Shown here piece after piece: positions 26,647 through 36,541 of a DNA stretch of 39,539 bases. The notes beneath the pieces were generated by a model. The model was given only the letters and a program-made list of their open reading frames with translations. It did no database searches and was not told where the DNA came from. Source of the DNA: Sediminibacterium sp. (GTDB taxonomy: Bacteria > Bacteroidota > Bacteroidia > B-17B0 > Aurantibacillaceae). Made by a program: the position numbers and the translations under genes. The first letter of the stretch is position 1, and each line of letters opens with the position of its first letter. The stretch spans positions 1 to 39,539 of the forward strand of contig JASGCO010000036.1 of assembly GCA_030054095.1 (NCBI GenBank), written 5' to 3'.

Positions 26647-28188
26647 TTATTTTAATAAATTATCAAGGTTACGCAATTCTACCTTCACATTTTTCATATC
26701 TGCCTTTTGAAGAAAATCGTATATAACTTCTTTCGTATCCGGATCAATGGTTCTTACAATAGACCCATCTATTATAAGATGAGAATTATCCTCAATCTGC
26801 ATAAAATAATTTTGCAGGAATCCCTTATTAAAAAAAGTAACGTGCTGAGGTAATCTTAGCAAATAATACTGTTCACCGGCAATTTTATCGTTTCCTTTAT
26901 CGAAAGAAAGACTGATATTATTGTAAATGATAAAAACAATAGATACAGCTATTCCACATCCTACTCCAATTAATAAATCGCTGATTTGCATAACAATGAT
27001 TGTTACCAAAAATGGGATAATCTGACTATAACCCAGTTTAAAGGTCTCTTTAAAAATGGAGGGTTTAACCAATTTATAACCTGTTACGATAAGGATAGCT
27101 GCCAAAGCCGCATTTGGTATTTTCATTAAAATGCCCGGAATCAGAAACACACACAGTGCCAGTAAAACCGCATGAAGCATGGCCGAACTTTTATTTGTCC
27201 CCCCGGCATTTACATTAGCTGAACTCCGCACGATAACTGAAGTAACCGGTAAGCCACCTATTAATCCACAAATAACATTGCCGATTCCCTGAGCTACCAG
27301 TTCTTTATTATTATTTGATACTCTTTTCTCAGGATCAATTTTATCAACAGCCTCAATGCTGAGTAACGTTTCCAAACTGGCTACAATAGCCAATGTACCT
27401 GCAACAAGAAGAAACTTTTGTGAGAACAACAAACTAAAATCCGGAAAAATAAGGTTTGCCTTTAGCTCTTCCATATTATTGATGTGTGGTACTGAAACTA
27501 AATGTTCTGATTGAATAATCAACGATTCTGAACCGGACATCTTAAACAATTCGTTTAACAGAACACCGAGAATTACAACAAAAAGGGGAGCCGGGATCTG
27601 AGAAAGAACTTTATTTGTTTTATACCATTTACCCTCTGACGAAAACAAAAAAACAAGGGCAATTACACCTATTAGTATAGCACCAGGAGAAATAGTATTC
27701 AGCATATAAATCAATTCCGAAAACGTGTTGTGGCCATCTGGTTGCACAAATTCAAAATCGCCTTCCGGATCTTTATCATACCCTACCAAATGTGGTATTT
27801 GCTTAATAATTAAAATAACTCCTATACCGGCTAACATCCCTTTAATTACAGCATTAGGTATATAATTAGCAATTCCTCCTGTTTTTAACAATCCTAAGAT
27901 CAATTGAATAATACCGGCCACAACAACTGCCGCGCAAAAAATATTAAAACTTCCCAAAGAAGCTACAGAGCTGAGAACAACCGCTGTTAAACCTGCTGCT
28001 GGCCCGCTTACACTGAGACGGGAACCACTAAAAAGTGTTACAAAAATGCCAGCTACCACGCCCGCTATTATACCCGAAAATAGTGGGGTATTACAGGCCA
28101 GTGCAATACCAAGACATAATGGCAAAGCCACCAAAAATACGGTTACTCCTGCCTTTATATTATTGGTTGTTAGTTTAAATTCATTCAT
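26647..28188 (-). CDS. SulP family inorganic anion transporter (bicarbonate/sulfate)
   Basis: A 513-residue inner-membrane transporter with about 11-14 hydrophobic segments and a reduced C-terminal STAS-like domain at about 440-513 (HLIIDGSIVRTIDPDTKEVI, then VKVELRNLDNLL). SulP landmarks include the first helix with GVTVFLVALPLCLGIALA and the SGPAAGLTAVV motif, and VSNNNKELVAQGIGNVICG with GGLPVTSVIVRSSANV in the middle. The fused or paired carbonic anhydrase downstream suggests bicarbonate as substrate, but sulfate or other anions remain possible. It leads a four-gene minus-strand operon. Confidence 0.92.
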   Translation of the reverse strand: MNEFKLTTNNIKAGVTVFLVALPLCLGIALACNTPLFSGIIAGVVAGIFVTLFSGSRLSVSGPAAGLTAVVLSSVASLGSFNIFCAAVVVAGIIQLILGLLKTGGIANYIPNAVIKGMLAGIGVILIIKQIPHLVGYDKDPEGDFEFVQPDGHNTFSELIYMLNTISPGAILIGVIALVFLFSSEGKWYKTNKVLSQIPAPLFVVILGVLLNELFKMSGSESLIIQSEHLVSVPHINNMEELKANLIFPDFSLLFSQKFLLVAGTLAIVASLETLLSIEAVDKIDPEKRVSNNNKELVAQGIGNVICGLIGGLPVTSVIVRSSANVNAGGTNKSSAMLHAVLLALCVFLIPGILMKIPNAALAAILIVTGYKLVKPSIFKETFKLGYSQIIPFLVTIIVMQISDLLIGVGCGIAVSIVFIIYNNISLSFDKGNDKIAGEQYYLLRLPQHVTFFNKGFLQNYFMQIEDNSHLIIDGSIVRTIDPDTKEVIYDFLQKADMKNVKVELRNLDNLLK

Positions 28189-28319
28189 AGGTTTATATCA
28201 ATCTTTACTTCAAATTATTCACAAAATCATAAATATACCATTTCCATGCGGTAATATCAACCTTTCTGACTCTATGCAAAATACTTAAATAAACGCCGCA
28301 TTTAACAGACGTACACCAC

Positions 28320-29675
28320 TTACATTTTTGGCATACCGCCTCCCATCATTCCTTTGGGCATATTGCGCATCATTTTGGCAATAGCGTTTTTATCATTCAT
28401 CATCCGCATCATTTTGCGGGTATCTTCAAACTGTTTCAGTAGTTTATTTACTTCCTGTATTCCTTGTCCGCTTCCCTTCGCAATACGTTGTCGCCGCGCG
28501 CCATTCAGTAATTCCGGTTTGCTCCGTTCTTCCGGTGTCATGCTGTAAATAATAGCTTCTATGCCCTTAAAGGCATCATCATTAATATCCGCGTCTTTAA
28601 CCGCTTTACCTACTCCCGGAATCATCCCTACTAAATCCTTAATATTTCCCATTTTTTTAATTTGCTGCAACTGACCTAAAAAATCGTTGAAGTCAAATTT
28701 ATTACTGGCAATCTTTTTAGAGAGTTTGCGCGCTTCTTCTTCATTAAATTGTTCCTGTGCACGTTCAACGAGTGTTACCACGTCTCCCATCCCCAAAATA
28801 CGGTCGGCCATCCGTTCCGGATAAAACACATCCAGCGCGTCCATCTTTTCGCCCGTACCAATAAACTTAATGGGTTTATTAACCACGCTCTTAATCGAAA
28901 GGGCCGCTCCACCGCGTGTATCACCATCTAACTTGGTGAGGATTACCCCATCAAAATCCAAACGGTCATTAAATGCTTTGGCTGTATTCACCGCATCCTG
29001 CCCGGTCATACTATCCACCACAAACAAAATCTCATTTGGCTTAACGGACGCTTTCAATTCAGCAATTTCATTCATCATCTGCTCATCTACCGCTAAACGT
29101 CCGGCCGTATCAATCAACACCACACTATTGCCATTTTCCTTCGCCTGTTTTATGGCCGCCTCCGCAATCTTAATAGGATTCTTTTCTTCTTTGTTACTGA
29201 ACACATCTACCCCAATCTGTTCTCCCAAAACGTGTAACTGGTCAATAGCAGCCGGACGATACACGTCGCAGGCCACCATTAAGGGTTTCTTCCCTTTTTT
29301 GGTTTTAAGATAGTTGGCCAGTTTTCCGGTAAATGTTGTTTTACCACTCCCCTGCAAACCACTCATTAAAATAATGGTCGGGTTTCCGCCCAGATAAATA
29401 TCTTCTTTGGTTCCACCCATTAACTGGGCCAATTCATCATGCGTAATTTTAATCAGCAACTGTCCAGGTGAGATGGCGGTTAATACGTTTTGCCCCAGAG
29501 CTTTCTCTTTTACCGTATCGGTAAATGTTTTCGCTACCTTATAATTAACGTCAGCATCCAAAAGCGCTTTACGCACTTCTTTCATGGTTTCGGCCACGTT
29601 AATTTCTGTAATTTTTCCCTGTCCTTTTAATACTTTAAACGCTCTGTCGAGTTTATCCTGTAAATTAGTAAACAT
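28320..29675 (-). CDS. ffh: Signal recognition particle protein Ffh (SRP54)
   Basis: The GTPase that binds signal sequences of nascent membrane proteins and delivers them to FtsY with SRP RNA. The 451 residues have the N domain (1-90), the G domain with GLQGSGKTT (106-114), the CDVYRPAAIDQL and DTAGRL motifs, TKLDGDTRGGAALS and the closing GTGEKMDALDVFYPERMADR, and then the M domain (about 330-451) ending in a Met-rich tail (MMRMMNDKNAIAKMMRNMPK). The gene stands alone with a -7 box just upstream. The SRP RNA gene was not found in the window. Confidence 0.98.
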   Translation of the reverse strand: MFTNLQDKLDRAFKVLKGQGKITEINVAETMKEVRKALLDADVNYKVAKTFTDTVKEKALGQNVLTAISPGQLLIKITHDELAQLMGGTKEDIYLGGNPTIILMSGLQGSGKTTFTGKLANYLKTKKGKKPLMVACDVYRPAAIDQLHVLGEQIGVDVFSNKEEKNPIKIAEAAIKQAKENGNSVVLIDTAGRLAVDEQMMNEIAELKASVKPNEILFVVDSMTGQDAVNTAKAFNDRLDFDGVILTKLDGDTRGGAALSIKSVVNKPIKFIGTGEKMDALDVFYPERMADRILGMGDVVTLVERAQEQFNEEEARKLSKKIASNKFDFNDFLGQLQQIKKMGNIKDLVGMIPGVGKAVKDADINDDAFKGIEAIIYSMTPEERSKPELLNGARRQRIAKGSGQGIQEVNKLLKQFEDTRKMMRMMNDKNAIAKMMRNMPKGMMGGGMPKM

Positions 29676-29693
29676 GCCTGATTTTTAGTTTCA

Positions 29694-29701
29694 CAAATGT
29701 A
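29694..29701 (-). promoter_or_regulatory. -7 box upstream of ffh
   Basis: TACATTTG on the minus strand matches TAnnTTTG and lies 18 bases before the ffh start codon. The -33 element is indistinct. Confidence 0.45.
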
Positions 29702-29819
29702 TTAAAAGGAGTGGAAATAGTCGCCATTTATACCTGAAAAAGTACGCTTATGCTCATACTTATGCCGGGAGTGTTTATAACTCTTTTCGTATCCTGTATT
29801 TTTTTGGTTATAATTGTAA

Positions 29820-30686
29820 ATGATGTTTACCCGTTGCCTGTTGTTACTTACTTTACTGATGAGTTTCGCGGATGTGTCATTTTCACAAAAAGAGATGGAA
29901 CAATACGGGCCGTATGGCAGTAAAGTATTTACTGTTCTTCAGGAAGCACTGGAAAAAGGGAAAGGCGTTTACAAACTGGACTTATCGTATAAAACGATTA
30001 GCCCGAAAGAATACGATAAAATTCACCAGTTAAAGGATTTACAGGTTTTAAAACTCAGTACTAATTCTGTTCAGCACTACCCCAAACAACTCGATCAATT
30101 GGTTAATCTTACTTTTCTGGCCTCCTACAACAACAAACTAAGCACTTTCCCAGAAAATCTGAAACCTTTTCAGAACCTGCAATACCTTGAATTGCAGCAT
30201 ACCGGCATTGACAGTATTCCTTCAACTATAGCCTATCTTAGCCGACTTAAAACGTTCAAATTCGGAAATACGGATGACACGGTAAAACTGCCTTCCAGTT
30301 TTATCTATCTTAAAAAATTACAGGATGTGGTATTCGAAAATTGTGTACTAGATAGTTTTCCAAGGTCGTTATTCCAACTCAGCAGTCTTAAATTCCTTTA
30401 CCTTTCCAATACCAATACCTGGCGCGTCAGCCGGCATTTTGAACGGTTAACGGAACTGGAAGTACTTATTATTGAAAACAATCACCTGCAAGCCATTCCC
30501 TTTGATATTTACAAAGCTCAAAAGCTGAGGTTTATCTCTCTCCGGAATAATAAGCTGGAACGCTTACCTGACAGTATCTCTCAATTAAGTGAATTGGCGT
30601 TTCTCGACGTTTCGGGCAACCGGATACCACAGGAAGAAATAGAAAAACTTAAAATCCTTCTGCCGGGTTGCCAGATTAAGTTTTAA
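29820..30686 (+). CDS. Exported leucine-rich repeat protein
   Basis: A 288-residue protein with a signal peptide (hydrophobic 6-20, cleavage near SFSQ) followed by about eight leucine-rich repeats from residue 50 to 280, with units such as LKDLQVLKLSTNSVQHYPKQ and LSELAFLDVSGNRIPQEE. No lipobox or T9SS domain is present, so it probably lies in the periplasm or outer-membrane face. The partner is unknown; LRR proteins in this group often bind other proteins. It stands alone, divergent from ffh, and is followed by the GC-rich element. Confidence 0.88.
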   Translation: MMFTRCLLLLTLLMSFADVSFSQKEMEQYGPYGSKVFTVLQEALEKGKGVYKLDLSYKTISPKEYDKIHQLKDLQVLKLSTNSVQHYPKQLDQLVNLTFLASYNNKLSTFPENLKPFQNLQYLELQHTGIDSIPSTIAYLSRLKTFKFGNTDDTVKLPSSFIYLKKLQDVVFENCVLDSFPRSLFQLSSLKFLYLSNTNTWRVSRHFERLTELEVLIIENNHLQAIPFDIYKAQKLRFISLRNNKLERLPDSISQLSELAFLDVSGNRIPQEEIEKLKILLPGCQIKF

Positions 30687-30948
30687 TCCAGATTACACAA
30701 AGGATCATCTACTATAAGTAAACAAATACCGGGCCGTTTTTCCTTCCCGCTATCAACCCTAAAAACCGTGTTTTCCGCTTAGCTTGCTCGTCCTTTGCGG
30801 CTTTTGCTGCGGCTCCGGTAGCTTCCTAAGGTCGCTTCCTCACCCGCGCAAGGCTGCCGCTTCAACCGCTCGTCCGTCATACGCACACAGCGTTTCCACG
30901 TAATGTAGGGTTAATCCCGGATCATACAGATTGTTTCATTTCAAAAAA
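30687..30948. other. GC-rich fold-back intergenic element
   Basis: No gene is visible between the LRR gene and the terminator of the T9SS protein gene. The core (about 30781-30900) is about 62 percent G+C by my count of that segment, against an AT-rich background. The ends can fold back in register: CCGGG (30729-30733) with CCCGG (30916-30920), AACCCTA (30755-30761) with TAGGGTT (30906-30912), CGTG (30767-30770) with CACG (30897-30900), and CGCT (30776-30779) with AGCG (30889-30892). This looks like a structured RNA or a small non-autonomous repeat element. Reading frames within it are short. Confidence 0.5.
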
Positions 30949-30981
30949 AACGGTGAAAGCCTGTAATGGACCTTCACCGTT
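30943..30981 (-). terminator. Rho-independent terminator of the T9SS protein gene
   Basis: AACGGTGAA (30949-30957) pairs with TTCACCGTT (30973-30981); the minus-strand reading then ends in a run of eight T (30943-30950). The terminator lies about 34 bases beyond the stop at 31015. Confidence 0.85.
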
Positions 30982-31014
30982 AAAACCGATGTTAACACCG
31001 TTTGTGAAAAAGGA

Positions 31015-34000
31015 TTATTCCTTCACTATTTTTAATTTTGCAGAATTATTTCCGGAATAAAACTCCAGCGTGTAAATTCCGTTAGCTAAGGTATGTATAT
31101 CCAATTCCTGACTTACTTTCTGTTTTGAAAACCCAGCGGTTTGTTCCATCACCAGTTTGCCATTAACATCAAACAGTTTCAACCTGCCCTGAATGGCACG
31201 CTCTGTTTCAAATTTTACGATTATTTTATCATTAGCTGGATTCGGGAACACGCTTAATGCCTGTTGCATCGATGCATTTGCAGTAACACCGGCACAGGAA
31301 AGTACAACAACGGTTAACGACGATGAACCTACGCAGCCATTGCCGTTGGTTCCGTTACATACATACATTTGTGTAGAAACCGGAGAATCGGTAACTGTTG
31401 CCGCGCTTAGGTTGAGTGGTTGCCAGGTATATGTTCCCGCTCCCGAAGCTGACAAGGTCACTAACTGTCCTGTACAAATGGTACCTGTGTTGGCACTAAG
31501 GTTAATAACCGGCAATGGATTAACATTAACCGTAGCTGTTAATGGCGCTGAATTACATGAACCGTTTTGTCCGGTAACATTATAATTGGTAGAACTGGCA
31601 GGGCTAACCGAAACGGTTGATGTGAGCGCACCGCTGCTCCAGTTATAGGAAGAGGCGCCACTCACCGCAAATGTCGCCGAATTTCCTGCACAAATCGTTT
31701 GTACGGCACTACCTATAAAACTAATAGTTGGAGTAGCGATAATTGAAATTGTTTTGCTGCTTACGCCTCCCGGGCCGTTCACATTAGACGCCTGCATAGA
31801 CACGGTGTATGTTCCTGCTGATGCAAACGTAATGGCCGGATTTTGAGAAGTGGCCGTATTCATGGTTACACCTGCAGATGGTGTTACTGACCAGCTCCAT
31901 GATGTTGGTGAATTAACCGATACATCTGTAAATGTTACCGATTGACCACTACAGGCACTGGCTGCTACAGTAAACGAACTGCTTGGCGGCAGGTTATTCG
32001 GAACAACATCTACTTCATAAACACCGCGTCCATAAGTTGCTGCGCGTAATTTTCCGGGAGCAGCAGGAGATATCTCCAACTCTGATACCGGCGTGTTGGG
32101 TAAACCGGAGTTATACAAAGTCCATGCGGCCGCAGCATTATCTCTATAGTAAACGCCAATGTCCATTCCTACATACACCCTGTCATTGCTTCCGGGTTCG
32201 TAAACAATACAATTGTTGGGCAAATTCGGGAGATTACCGGTTATATTTGTCCAGGTAGTTCCTCCATTGGTCGTTTTATAAATTTTATTTGCCGCCGAAA
32301 AACCACTCAAGGTCACCCAAGCGGTGTTGGGATCATTTGGTTTTATACAAATGTAAGTAGGCGCGGCACTTCCTACAGGCACTATACCTGTTACATTCGT
32401 CCAGGTTGCGCCCCCGTCGGTCGTTTTACGGATAGATCCCGAATGTAAAACATAAATAATCTGATTGTTCGATGGCGCAATCGCAAATTCTACAATAGAG
32501 CCGCTTCCGCCTGTAGCAGGTAAAGCTGAAAACGATACCGCGGAATTGTTAGAAACATACAGTTGCGTACGACCGGAATAATAACGGGTTGCCACCGAAG
32601 GATCCTGCTTAATGGGCGTTACCCAGGCACCGCTCTGAGACGGACTGAAGGTGGAATAATTCCAGCTGGTTCCCGCATTGGAAGAATAAGCGTGGTTACC
32701 ACTTGGATTGGATGCTATAAGATAGTTATCATTTGTTCGGTCAATCTGACAATCCATGCCATCACCAGCTAATTTTGCCTGATACGCGGCGCCGGTATAA
32801 AGATTGGATCCGTTATCCTGATGACCGGTGATCCATCGATTGGCAGTTATAGAAGACAAACCGATACGGTATATCTGTGCAATATTACGGTTAGCCGTTA
32901 TATCGGGCCAGTTTGTTCCATTGTAATAATAAACACCACCATCGTTGGTAGAATATAAAACACCATCGGAACGATAATCCAGATCATGCACATCGGCATG
33001 AATGTATGGTGGATTAGCCGCTGTACTGTTCCAGCATCCAATACACGTCCAGTTAACTCCTCCGTTTTGCGAACGCCAGTGATTTATTCCTCCTACAATT
33101 ACTTCATCCTGATTGGTAGGCGACATGGCAATAGCCAGATCGTACCAACCCTGACCACCAGAACCTGTGGCCGCGCAACTGTTTACAAGGATATCGGGCG
33201 TAGAAGCCATTAAACTAAACGATGTGCCGCTATTAACCGAGCGGTAAATACCCTGAAGACCACTTGTTGAATTGGAAGCAGATACCACATAAACATAATT
33301 AGGGTTAGCAATACTCACCGCTATATTTTTACGGACTGCTCCGGTAGTTGAAATACCTGAACTAATGGTTGTAAAGCTTGTTCCGCCATTGGTAGAAAGG
33401 TAAAATGACGCTCCGCTGGCATAAACCGTATTCGGATCTCCGGGTTTAAATTCCAGATCATACGTATTAACGGTATTTATCTGAGCCCAGTTGGCACCAC
33501 CATCTGTTGTACGGTAAACACCACTATTGGTAGCGGCTAGAAGGATCTGAGTATTGGACGGATTAATAATTAACCGACGGATGGTAGCATTTGCGCCAGG
33601 TGTAAATGATAAACCTGTGGCGTTCCATGTAATGCCTCCGTCAGTTGATTTGTAAATACCGATACTTGGGGTATCTCCCGCATACCCATCTCCGGTAGCC
33701 AGATATAATATGTTTGTATTTGTAGGATCTACGGCCAGATCTGTACATCCTATGTTGCCTAATCCATTGTTCAAAATAGTCCAGGTTTGTCCGTTATCAG
33801 TGGTTTTCCATAATCCTCCGGCCGGTGCTCCGACCCAAAATGTATTTAACACTGTAGGATGGAAGGTTATGAAATTATCACGTCCTGCTTTTCGTGGCAA
33901 ACCGTTATTCGCAAAGCCGGTCATAGCACCCATCGGGCCTATAGCCGTCCAGGTAGTAGAGGCAATCTGGCTGCTGCTGCCCACTTGTTTGTAGGTATAA

Positions 34001-34284
34001 CTCTGATTCGCGTTCAGAAACGCTTCATAATTTCCGGCAGTCTGCTTCAACACCGATAAATTTCCACCTGGATAAACGCGTGGCTCAACAAAATACTCCC
34101 AGCGCTTAAACGCTTTATAGCCTTTACCCGGTTGAGAATTGTCTTTCCCTTCCCAATACGAATTAAACGCCTGTTGTACCTGATAAAAATTTACATCCGG
34201 AGAATGCATCATTTCCGCCCAATTTTGAGCGAATCCTGTCAGTGTTACGGCTGTTGTCAAAAATAGCGTAGATAGTTTTTTCAT
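31015..34284 (-). CDS. Type IX-secreted BNR/PKD surface protein
   Basis: A 1089-residue secreted protein. Signal peptide at 1-20 (ends TGFAQ); a large region of BNR/sortilin-type propeller repeats at about 110-760, with many short units of the form TTDGG..W (for example TTDNGQTW, STDGGITW, TTNGGTTW); a PKD-like domain at about 770-850 (SFTVAASACSGQSVTFTDVS); repeated Ig-like/CHU-type segments at 855-1000; and a type A T9SS C-terminal domain at 1010-1089 with SVFPNPANDKI, RLKLFDVNGKLV and LANGIYTLEF. It should cross the outer membrane by T9SS and be attached or released. A cargo role (binding or hydrolysis) is not readable. Confidence 0.93.
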   Translation of the reverse strand: MKKLSTLFLTTAVTLTGFAQNWAEMMHSPDVNFYQVQQAFNSYWEGKDNSQPGKGYKAFKRWEYFVEPRVYPGGNLSVLKQTAGNYEAFLNANQSYTYKQVGSSSQIASTTWTAIGPMGAMTGFANNGLPRKAGRDNFITFHPTVLNTFWVGAPAGGLWKTTDNGQTWTILNNGLGNIGCTDLAVDPTNTNILYLATGDGYAGDTPSIGIYKSTDGGITWNATGLSFTPGANATIRRLIINPSNTQILLAATNSGVYRTTDGGANWAQINTVNTYDLEFKPGDPNTVYASGASFYLSTNGGTSFTTISSGISTTGAVRKNIAVSIANPNYVYVVSASNSTSGLQGIYRSVNSGTSFSLMASTPDILVNSCAATGSGGQGWYDLAIAMSPTNQDEVIVGGINHWRSQNGGVNWTCIGCWNSTAANPPYIHADVHDLDYRSDGVLYSTNDGGVYYYNGTNWPDITANRNIAQIYRIGLSSITANRWITGHQDNGSNLYTGAAYQAKLAGDGMDCQIDRTNDNYLIASNPSGNHAYSSNAGTSWNYSTFSPSQSGAWVTPIKQDPSVATRYYSGRTQLYVSNNSAVSFSALPATGGSGSIVEFAIAPSNNQIIYVLHSGSIRKTTDGGATWTNVTGIVPVGSAAPTYICIKPNDPNTAWVTLSGFSAANKIYKTTNGGTTWTNITGNLPNLPNNCIVYEPGSNDRVYVGMDIGVYYRDNAAAAWTLYNSGLPNTPVSELEISPAAPGKLRAATYGRGVYEVDVVPNNLPPSSSFTVAASACSGQSVTFTDVSVNSPTSWSWSVTPSAGVTMNTATSQNPAITFASAGTYTVSMQASNVNGPGGVSSKTISIIATPTISFIGSAVQTICAGNSATFAVSGASSYNWSSGALTSTVSVSPASSTNYNVTGQNGSCNSAPLTATVNVNPLPVINLSANTGTICTGQLVTLSASGAGTYTWQPLNLSAATVTDSPVSTQMYVCNGTNGNGCVGSSSLTVVVLSCAGVTANASMQQALSVFPNPANDKIIVKFETERAIQGRLKLFDVNGKLVMEQTAGFSKQKVSQELDIHTLANGIYTLEFYSGNNSAKLKIVKE

Positions 34285-34377
34285 CTTATTAAAATCAATA
34301 TCACTAACAAGATAGCTTTTTTTTTAATACCTTGCAAATGAATGCGGCACTATACAATCACTGCATTCCTTTCATTT

Positions 34378-34872
34378 ATGAAACCTTTTCTTTTCATTAC
34401 ATCTTTAGTTTATTTTTGTTTAACTGGTTGCACTTCCACTCAAAAAATACGTCTCCAGGTAAACTATAAACAACCCTATTGCGGTGGCGCGCGTCCAACT
34501 CCCGAAATATTACAGGATGCAGAACTTCCAAAACCATATAGTGCCAAAACGGTGTTTATCCTTTCTGAAAATGGAAAAGCATTCCCGGTTACTACTTCGC
34601 CACAAGGCCTGATTGAAACAAAAGTAAAGCCCGGAACCTATTATTTAGCGGAAGCCTGGCGATATAAAAAAACAACGCCGGATGGCACACCACTATCTGA
34701 CTATGAAACAACATGCCTTCAGGAAGAATGGAAAAAATCTATTGGTAGTTTTACGGTTAACCAATTGAAATCCGGCAATGATTCAAATTCTGTAAAAATG
34801 TTTTTACTGGAATTGCCTTGTCCATGGCAATTGCCATGCCTTAAAGAAGGGAAACGTCATTTACCTGAATAA
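34378..34872 (+). CDS. Hypothetical lipoprotein
   Basis: The product begins MKPFLFITSLVYFCLTGCTS, a lipoprotein signal with the lipobox L-T-G-C, Cys at residue 18, so the mature protein is lipid-anchored. I chose this start because the alternative at 34342 adds 12 residues ahead of the signal. The remaining 147 residues contain several Cys (CGGA, CLQEEW, PCPWQLPC) and a beta-rich stretch (ETKVKPGTYYLAEAWRY), suggestive of a small carboxypeptidase-regulatory-like fold, but no family is recognised. It is convergent with the lytic transglycosylase gene, with only 13 bases between the stops. Confidence 0.8.
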   Translation: MKPFLFITSLVYFCLTGCTSTQKIRLQVNYKQPYCGGARPTPEILQDAELPKPYSAKTVFILSENGKAFPVTTSPQGLIETKVKPGTYYLAEAWRYKKTTPDGTPLSDYETTCLQEEWKKSIGSFTVNQLKSGNDSNSVKMFLLELPCPWQLPCLKEGKRHLPE

Positions 34873-34885
34873 AAACTTGCAGAAA

Positions 34886-36382
34886 TTACTGCGGCTTAAT
34901 TTTAAGTAATTGTCCTTGTCTTAAACCATTAGACCTAAGGTTGTTCAATGTTTTAATCTCTGAGACATCCACGCCATAACGAGAAGCCACCCGATACAAG
35001 GTTTCCCCTTTACGCACTTTATGGTAAACGTATTTCACCTTAGTAGTACGGTTTTCAGCTACCTGTTTATCCTCTGTACCGCCGGCTTCATTTTTCGCCA
35101 ACTGCCCTGTCGGATTTGAAGCATCAATTTCAATCTTTTTAGGCGCCTCTGTTTGTTGTTCACGAACATACACCCTGAGTTGCTTACCGGGTCGTACACC
35201 CTTTTTTCCAATATAGTTCCAGTTTTTAATATCACTAACCGTTACATTATATTTTCTGGCAATTGTACTTAACTTTTCACCCTTACGAACAGTGTGTAGC
35301 TTAGCTACTTCCTTTACACTGGCAATACCCTCACCCGACTGCATCTGTGATTTTAAGGCGGCATAAATATCCTGCTCATTTGTCAGGAAAATACCTATCT
35401 GAGCTTTAGGCAGACACATGGCGTTACCGCCAGCTGGTATAATGTTTTTCCGGTATTGCGGATTAAAATACTGAACTTCTTCTTCACTAATATCCAATGC
35501 CTGAGAAAGTTGTGTAAAGGTCATTTGCTCCTTTACCACTACAGTATCTACTTCAAAATACGTTTTTCTGGGTGCCGATGGATAAAGATTATGCTCCTGA
35601 GAATAACTCATTACATAATTAGCCGCAATAAACGCCGGAACATATCCCTGGGTTTCTGTGGGGAGGTACGGGCGGATTTCCCAATACGTTTTCTTTCCGC
35701 CACTTCGGCGAATGGCTTTACTGATTGTGCCCGGCCCCGCATTGTACGCTGCCAGCACCATCTGCCAGTCATTAAACATGGCGTACAAACTTTTCAGATA
35801 CTCTGCTGCGGCTACAGTAGCCTTGTATGGGTCACAACGTTCATCCACATAACTGCTTACATTTAAACCATACATTTTTCCGGTAGGATACATAAATTGC
35901 CATAATCCCGTTGCTCCCGCTCTTGACTTGGCATAGGGAATCAGGGCACTCTCAATCACTGCCAGATGCTTTAACTCAAGGGGAATATTGTACCGGTCGA
36001 ACACCTCTTCAAACATGGGATAATATAACTGGGCGACCCCCATCATACGGCTCACGCTTTCACGCTTTCTAACGGTATATAATTCTATAAATCCCTTAAC
36101 ATGATGATTATATACCAAATCGAAAGGCGAATTGGCATCCAGTTTAGCTAAACGGGACTGATACACATAATCGTCGTAACGCGGAACGCTGTCGGGCGTA
36201 AAATGGTACTTATTGTTTTTAGGAAAAACAGGTTTTAAAAACGCCTTTTCGAAAATCTTCTTACTGGCCAGACTATCGAGCATGGCCGCTATCGGATCAT
36301 CCGACGCCATGGTTTGAGACCGCGAAAACGTAACGGATAATGCCATTACCGCCAAAAGAGTATATTTTTTAAGTGAAACCAT
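34886..36382 (-). CDS. LysM-containing lytic murein transglycosylase (MltD-like)
   Basis: Cleaves the glycan strands of peptidoglycan in the periplasm. A start at 36382 gives a signal peptide directly (MVSLKKYTLLAVMALSVTFS); the longer frame from 36406 adds eight residues. In this numbering the SLT domain is at about 130-260, with the likely catalytic Glu144 in LAVIESALIP, then GATGLWQFM and AAYNAGPG. Two LysM domains follow (about 361-408 and 451-497: HTVRKGEKLSTIARKYNV; HKVRKGETLYRVASRYGV). The length and order match MltD-type enzymes of Bacteroidota. It probably acts in wall turnover. Confidence 0.94.
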   Translation of the reverse strand: MVSLKKYTLLAVMALSVTFSRSQTMASDDPIAAMLDSLASKKIFEKAFLKPVFPKNNKYHFTPDSVPRYDDYVYQSRLAKLDANSPFDLVYNHHVKGFIELYTVRKRESVSRMMGVAQLYYPMFEEVFDRYNIPLELKHLAVIESALIPYAKSRAGATGLWQFMYPTGKMYGLNVSSYVDERCDPYKATVAAAEYLKSLYAMFNDWQMVLAAYNAGPGTISKAIRRSGGKKTYWEIRPYLPTETQGYVPAFIAANYVMSYSQEHNLYPSAPRKTYFEVDTVVVKEQMTFTQLSQALDISEEEVQYFNPQYRKNIIPAGGNAMCLPKAQIGIFLTNEQDIYAALKSQMQSGEGIASVKEVAKLHTVRKGEKLSTIARKYNVTVSDIKNWNYIGKKGVRPGKQLRVYVREQQTEAPKKIEIDASNPTGQLAKNEAGGTEDKQVAENRTTKVKYVYHKVRKGETLYRVASRYGVDVSEIKTLNNLRSNGLRQGQLLKIKPQ

Positions 36383-36529
36383 GCTTTTAATGATTAAATT
36401 ATACACTTAACTGATTAAACGGTTAATTTAGCAATTTGTTACGAAAAAAACTCAACTTTTTCTATAAATTAACGTTTTTCAAGGATAAACATTAAAGTAA
36501 GGTTGTTATCACTAAAGATTTTAATTTTT

Positions 36530-36537
36530 TAACTTTG
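36530..36537 (+). promoter_or_regulatory. -7 box upstream of the 36542 gene
   Basis: TAACTTTG matches TAnnTTTG and ends only four bases before the GTG start, which implies a leaderless or almost leaderless transcript. The -33 element is not clear. Confidence 0.4.
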
Positions 36538-36541
36538 CCTT

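Noticed and set aside
28870..29313. Plus-strand frame of 147 codons within ffh
   Set aside because: Antisense shadow of the highly conserved G domain of Ffh.
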